Shown: one piece after another, positions 13,047 through 15,168 of the stretch | How the letters are laid out: each line of letters opens with the position of its first letter | Position numbering within the stretch: position 1 is the stretch's first letter | NCBI GenBank assembly: GCA_050743265.1 | Contig: JBOGEN010000029.1 | Location: forward strand, 1 to 15,168 | Origin: JBOGEN01 sp050743265 | GTDB taxonomy: Bacteria; Actinomycetota; Actinomycetes; JBOGEN01 | DNA length: 15,168 nucleotides | Direction of reading: 5' to 3' | Notes under the pieces: generated by a model | The model's database searches: none | What the model saw: the letters and a program-made list of their open reading frames with translations, nothing else | Told to the model about the DNA's origin: nothing | Position numbers and translations under genes: made by a program

Positions 13047-13849
13047 GAGAGCCACCCCTGGTCGGCGCCTTCGGCGTGCGGATGGACGTGGTCGTGGCCC
13101 GGGTGCGCGTGGTGCCCCGAGGCAGGTGGGGGAGCACCGTCGTGCACGACCCGCCCGTCGCGCAGCACCACGGCCCGGGACACCAGCGGCTCGAGCGGGC
13201 CGAGCTCGTGGGCGACGAGGAGGACGCTGGTGCCGGCCGCGGACAGGTGGCGGAGCGTGTCGGCGAACGCCTGCTGGCTGGGCTGGTCGACCCCCGCCAT
13301 CGGCTCGTCGAGAAGGAGCAGGTCGGGCTCTGCGGCCAGGGCCCGTGCCACCAGCACCCGCTGCTGCTGACCGCCGGACAGCGACCCGACCGGCTGGCCG
13401 CCCCTGTCGGCCAGGTCGACGAGGGTGAGCGCGTGCTGCACCGCCGCCCGGTCCGCGGCCCGTGTCGGGCGGAGGAGCCCGCGGCGCGGCAGGCGTCCGG
13501 CGGAGACGACCTCGGCCACCGTGGCGGGCACCCCGCTGGTGGCGGTCACACGCTGCGGCACGTAGCCGAGGCGGTGCCGCTCGGCGAACCGTGCCAGCGG
13601 GACGCCGAACAGGTGCACGGTTCCGGCGCTCAACGGGACGAGCCCGACGATCGCCCGGACGAGCGTGGACTTGCCCGACCCGTTCGCCCCGAGCAGCGCG
13701 ACGAGCTCACCGGGGCCGACGACCAGGTCGACACCACGCAGCACCGGACGCCGGCCGAGCACGACCTCGGCACCCTCGACGGCGAACGCGGGCGTGCTCA
13801 CGCGCGCGCCCTCTGCCGCGCCCACGGGCCCCTCCTCCGGCGCGCTCAC
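13043..13849 (-). CDS. znuC: Zinc ABC transporter ATP-binding protein ZnuC with His-rich tail
   Basis: 268 residues from the GTG at 13849, chosen because it makes GTGA with the znuA stop, like the other junctions here; a GTG at 13855 adds two residues and cannot be excluded. ATPase motifs: Walker A GANGSGKST (54-62), Q-loop region GYVPQR (95-100), signature LSGGQQQR (157-164), Walker B LLLLDEP (177-183) and switch His214. It powers import through ZnuB. Unusual: residues 246-258 read HHAHPGHDHVHPH, seven His in thirteen positions, followed by a short Asp/Glu-containing end; this probably binds zinc on the cytoplasmic side. Its stop overlaps znuB as ATGA. Family certain. Confidence 0.94.
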   Translation of the reverse strand: MSAPEEGPVGAAEGARVSTPAFAVEGAEVVLGRRPVLRGVDLVVGPGELVALLGANGSGKSTLVRAIVGLVPLSAGTVHLFGVPLARFAERHRLGYVPQRVTATSGVPATVAEVVSAGRLPRRGLLRPTRAADRAAVQHALTLVDLADRGGQPVGSLSGGQQQRVLVARALAAEPDLLLLDEPMAGVDQPSQQAFADTLRHLSAAGTSVLLVAHELGPLEPLVSRAVVLRDGRVVHDGAPPPASGHHAHPGHDHVHPHAEGADQGWLS

Positions 13850-14775
13850 CGGCACCCCAGGGCATGACGGAGCGCTCCGAGGTTGTCGCGCATGACGCTG
13901 AGGTAGTCGTCCCTTCCGGGGTGCGCCACGCCCTCGAGCGGGTCGAGCACGGCAGTGTCGAGCCCGGTGTCGGACGCGAGGGACTCCACGACGCGCGGGC
14001 TCACCAACCGTTCGACGAAGATCGTGGTCACGTCACCCTGCTCGACGACCCGCTGAACCTCGGCGAGCCGGCCGGGCGTGGGGTCGGCGTCCGGCGTGAG
14101 GCCGCTGACGGAGAGCTGCTCGAGGCCGTACCGCTCGGCGAGGTAGCCGAAGGAGGCGTGAGAGGTGACGAGAAGGTGCCGCTGGCAGTCGTCCAGGCCC
14201 GTCTCGAACTGCCGATCGAGTGTCTTGAGGTCGTGCACGAGCTGCCGTGCGCGGGTGCGGTAGCCGTCGGCGTGGGCCGGGTCCACGCGCGCCAGCTCCT
14301 GCCCGACGGCGGTGGCGAGCCGGGCCATCAGCGTCGGGTCCAGCCACACGTGCGGGTCGACCGCGCCGAGCTCAGCCTCGTGCGGGTCGTCCCCGGAGCC
14401 GTGCCCCTCGTCGGTGCCGTGGGTCTCGCGCAGCGGGACGATCTCCGTGGCGTCGAGCCTGCCCGACGGGTCGGCCTGCCCGACGGCGTCGTCCACCGCC
14501 GGCTGGAGCCCTTTCTCGTACAGCACGAGGTCGGACTCGACGAGGTCGCCGACCTGGCGTGGAGTGAGCTCGAGGTCATGCGCCTCGACGCCGGGAGCGG
14601 TGAGGTTCGCCACGTCGGCAGCGGCCCCGCCGACCCGCTCGGCGAGGAAGGCAAGCGGGTAGAAGGACGCGACGACGTCGGTCCTGCTGTCGTCCGAGTC
14701 GCTGCTCCCCGGCCCGCAGCCGGCGGCCAGCAGCGCGCCGGCGAGTCCGAGGACGAGGGCATCGCGCCGAGACAT
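13846..14775 (-). CDS. znuA: Zinc ABC transporter substrate-binding lipoprotein ZnuA
   Basis: 309 residues from the ATG at 14775. Signal: MSRR followed by a hydrophobic stretch and the lipobox LLAAGC with Cys20, so it is a membrane-anchored lipoprotein; the SRRDAL start could also suit Tat export. Zinc ligands expected for this cluster A-I family are present: His66 (VEAHDLELTP), His142 (DPHVWLDP), His206 (TSHASFGYLAERYGL) and an acidic residue near Asp278 (VLDPLEG). A His/Asp-rich loop (119-132: HGTDEGHGSGDDPH) sits before His142, as in zinc-binding members. It captures extracellular zinc and delivers it to ZnuB. The ATG lies at the predicted transcription start, so translation is probably leaderless; upstream TTG (14793) and ATG (14784) lie within the promoter. 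Confidence 0.94.
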   Translation of the reverse strand: MSRRDALVLGLAGALLAAGCGPGSSDSDDSRTDVVASFYPLAFLAERVGGAAADVANLTAPGVEAHDLELTPRQVGDLVESDLVLYEKGLQPAVDDAVGQADPSGRLDATEIVPLRETHGTDEGHGSGDDPHEAELGAVDPHVWLDPTLMARLATAVGQELARVDPAHADGYRTRARQLVHDLKTLDRQFETGLDDCQRHLLVTSHASFGYLAERYGLEQLSVSGLTPDADPTPGRLAEVQRVVEQGDVTTIFVERLVSPRVVESLASDTGLDTAVLDPLEGVAHPGRDDYLSVMRDNLGALRHALGCR

Positions 14776-14789
14776 GACAATCATTCTCA
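14775..14789. promoter_or_regulatory. Zur box 1 (promoter-proximal)
   Basis: TGACAATCATTCTCA is a 7-1-7 palindrome with one mismatched pair and closely resembles the actinobacterial Zur operator TGAtAATCATTaTCA. It covers the -10 of znuA and touches the first base of the start codon. Confidence 0.8.
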
Positions 14790-14812
14790 ACAAGGTTGAG
14801 AACCGTTGTCAA
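14783..14812 (-). promoter_or_regulatory. znuACB-zur promoter
   Basis: On the minus strand a perfect TTGACA (14812-14807) is followed after 18 nt by GAGAAT (14788-14783, 4 of 6). With a 7-nt discriminator the transcript would begin at the A of the znuA ATG (14775). Both hexamers lie within the Zur boxes apart from the outermost -35 base. Confidence 0.65.
14797..14811. promoter_or_regulatory. Zur box 2 (promoter-distal)
   Basis: TGAGAACCGTTGTCA is a second 7-1-7 palindrome with one mismatched pair. It overlaps the -35 and is centred 22 bp (two helical turns) from box 1, so two Zur dimers could bind the same face. It departs more from the AATCATT core than box 1 does. Confidence 0.7.
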
Positions 14813-14843
14813 TACCGTCCCGGACCCGAGCCCGCTGGAGGGG

Positions 14844-15168
14844 TCAGACGAGCCCGGACTGGACCACGGCCACGACGAGCACGGCGACCACGACCACCAC
14901 CCGGACGACCCGCGACGACGCCGGGAGCACCGGCCAGGAGACGGCGAGCAGCCAGCCGAGGAAGGCCCCCAGGACGAGGAGACATGCGGCACCGGCCGGG
15001 CCCTCCAGGGCAAGCCCCGCGACCACCAGGGCCGCCATCAGCACCGCGACCGCCCAACGGGGGACGCGCGTGAGCCAGACGAGGAGTGGCGCGCTTACTC
15101 GCTCCAGGCGTGCTCGCCCGGAGGACGGGGCGGGCGCGGGGCGGCGCGCGGCCGGAGTGCTCCGCGGG
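14844..15168 (-). CDS. Small membrane protein, C-terminal part (DUF6703-like; 5' end beyond window)
   Basis: The minus-strand frame is open from the right edge (about base 15167) to TGA at 14844-14846, giving some 107 residues with the N-terminus missing. It begins with a Pro/Ala/Arg-rich stretch. A conserved-looking block RARLERVSAPLLVWLTRVPR follows, and then three hydrophobic segments: AVAVLMAALVVAGLALEG, AACLLVLGAFLGWLLAV and VVRVVVVVAVLVVAVVQSGLV. This resembles the small actinobacterial membrane family DUF6703, which I recall near glyS and zur loci; function unknown. ATGs near 15044 are internal. It lies 68 bp upstream of znuA on the same strand, with the znuA promoter in the gap, so the zinc operon is probably separate. 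Confidence 0.6.
   Translation of the reverse strand, partial: PRSTPAARRPAPAPSSGRARLERVSAPLLVWLTRVPRWAVAVLMAALVVAGLALEGPAGAACLLVLGAFLGWLLAVSWPVLPASSRVVRVVVVVAVLVVAVVQSGLV

Overview
The window is about 73% G+C, with strong third-position G/C bias, frequent GTG starts and many 4-nt stop/start overlaps. Together with the conserved block phoH-ybeY-CBS protein-cytidine-deaminase-like-era ... leuA-recO-uppS-zur, this points to an actinomycete. A Cellulomonadaceae-like member of Micrococcales is my best guess, by inference only. It is mostly chromosomal core DNA. I see no rRNA, tRNA, IS element, prophage or CRISPR array.

Layout. (1) The 3' end of rsmE (+) runs in from the left edge. It is followed by a gene-free 200-bp spacer with degenerate repeats and three hairpins. 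(2) A minus-strand pair encodes an ECF-like (SigE-family) sigma factor and a membrane-anchored GerMN/Gmad2 protein, overlapping by GTGA. (3) Divergently, a HIT-family hydrolase, then a very compact six-gene plus-strand operon: phoH, ybeY, a CNNM/CBS (CorC-like) membrane protein, a cytidine-deaminase-like protein without catalytic residues, an EamA transporter and era. (4) leuA has its own promoter, a leaderless 16-residue leader peptide with four consecutive Leu codons, and a foldable pseudoknot (LEU-element type). (5) recO and uppS follow. (6) Convergently on the minus strand lies a zinc-uptake operon, znuA-znuC-znuB-zur, in which every junction overlaps. Its promoter is covered by two Zur-box palindromes. 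(7) The right edge holds the C-terminal part of a small membrane protein (DUF6703-like).

How the parts work together. phoH, ybeY and era all act on RNA or the ribosome (RNA metabolism, 16S rRNA maturation, 30S assembly). RsmE also modifies 16S rRNA. LeuA makes the first committed intermediate of leucine synthesis and appears to be controlled by translation of its Leu-rich leader. UppS makes the polyprenyl carrier lipid for the cell wall. ZnuA/C/B import zinc, and Zur, the last gene of the same operon, should shut it off when zinc is sufficient.

The least expected features are: short tandem repeats that straddle or abut the stop codons of five plus-strand genes (in era and recO they place TGA in all three frames); a probably leaderless znuA whose -35 and -10 each lie inside a Zur palindrome; a perfect 17-bp inverted repeat holding the stop codons of both uppS and zur; the dead deaminase; and an EamA gene with no ordinary start codon in a sensible place.
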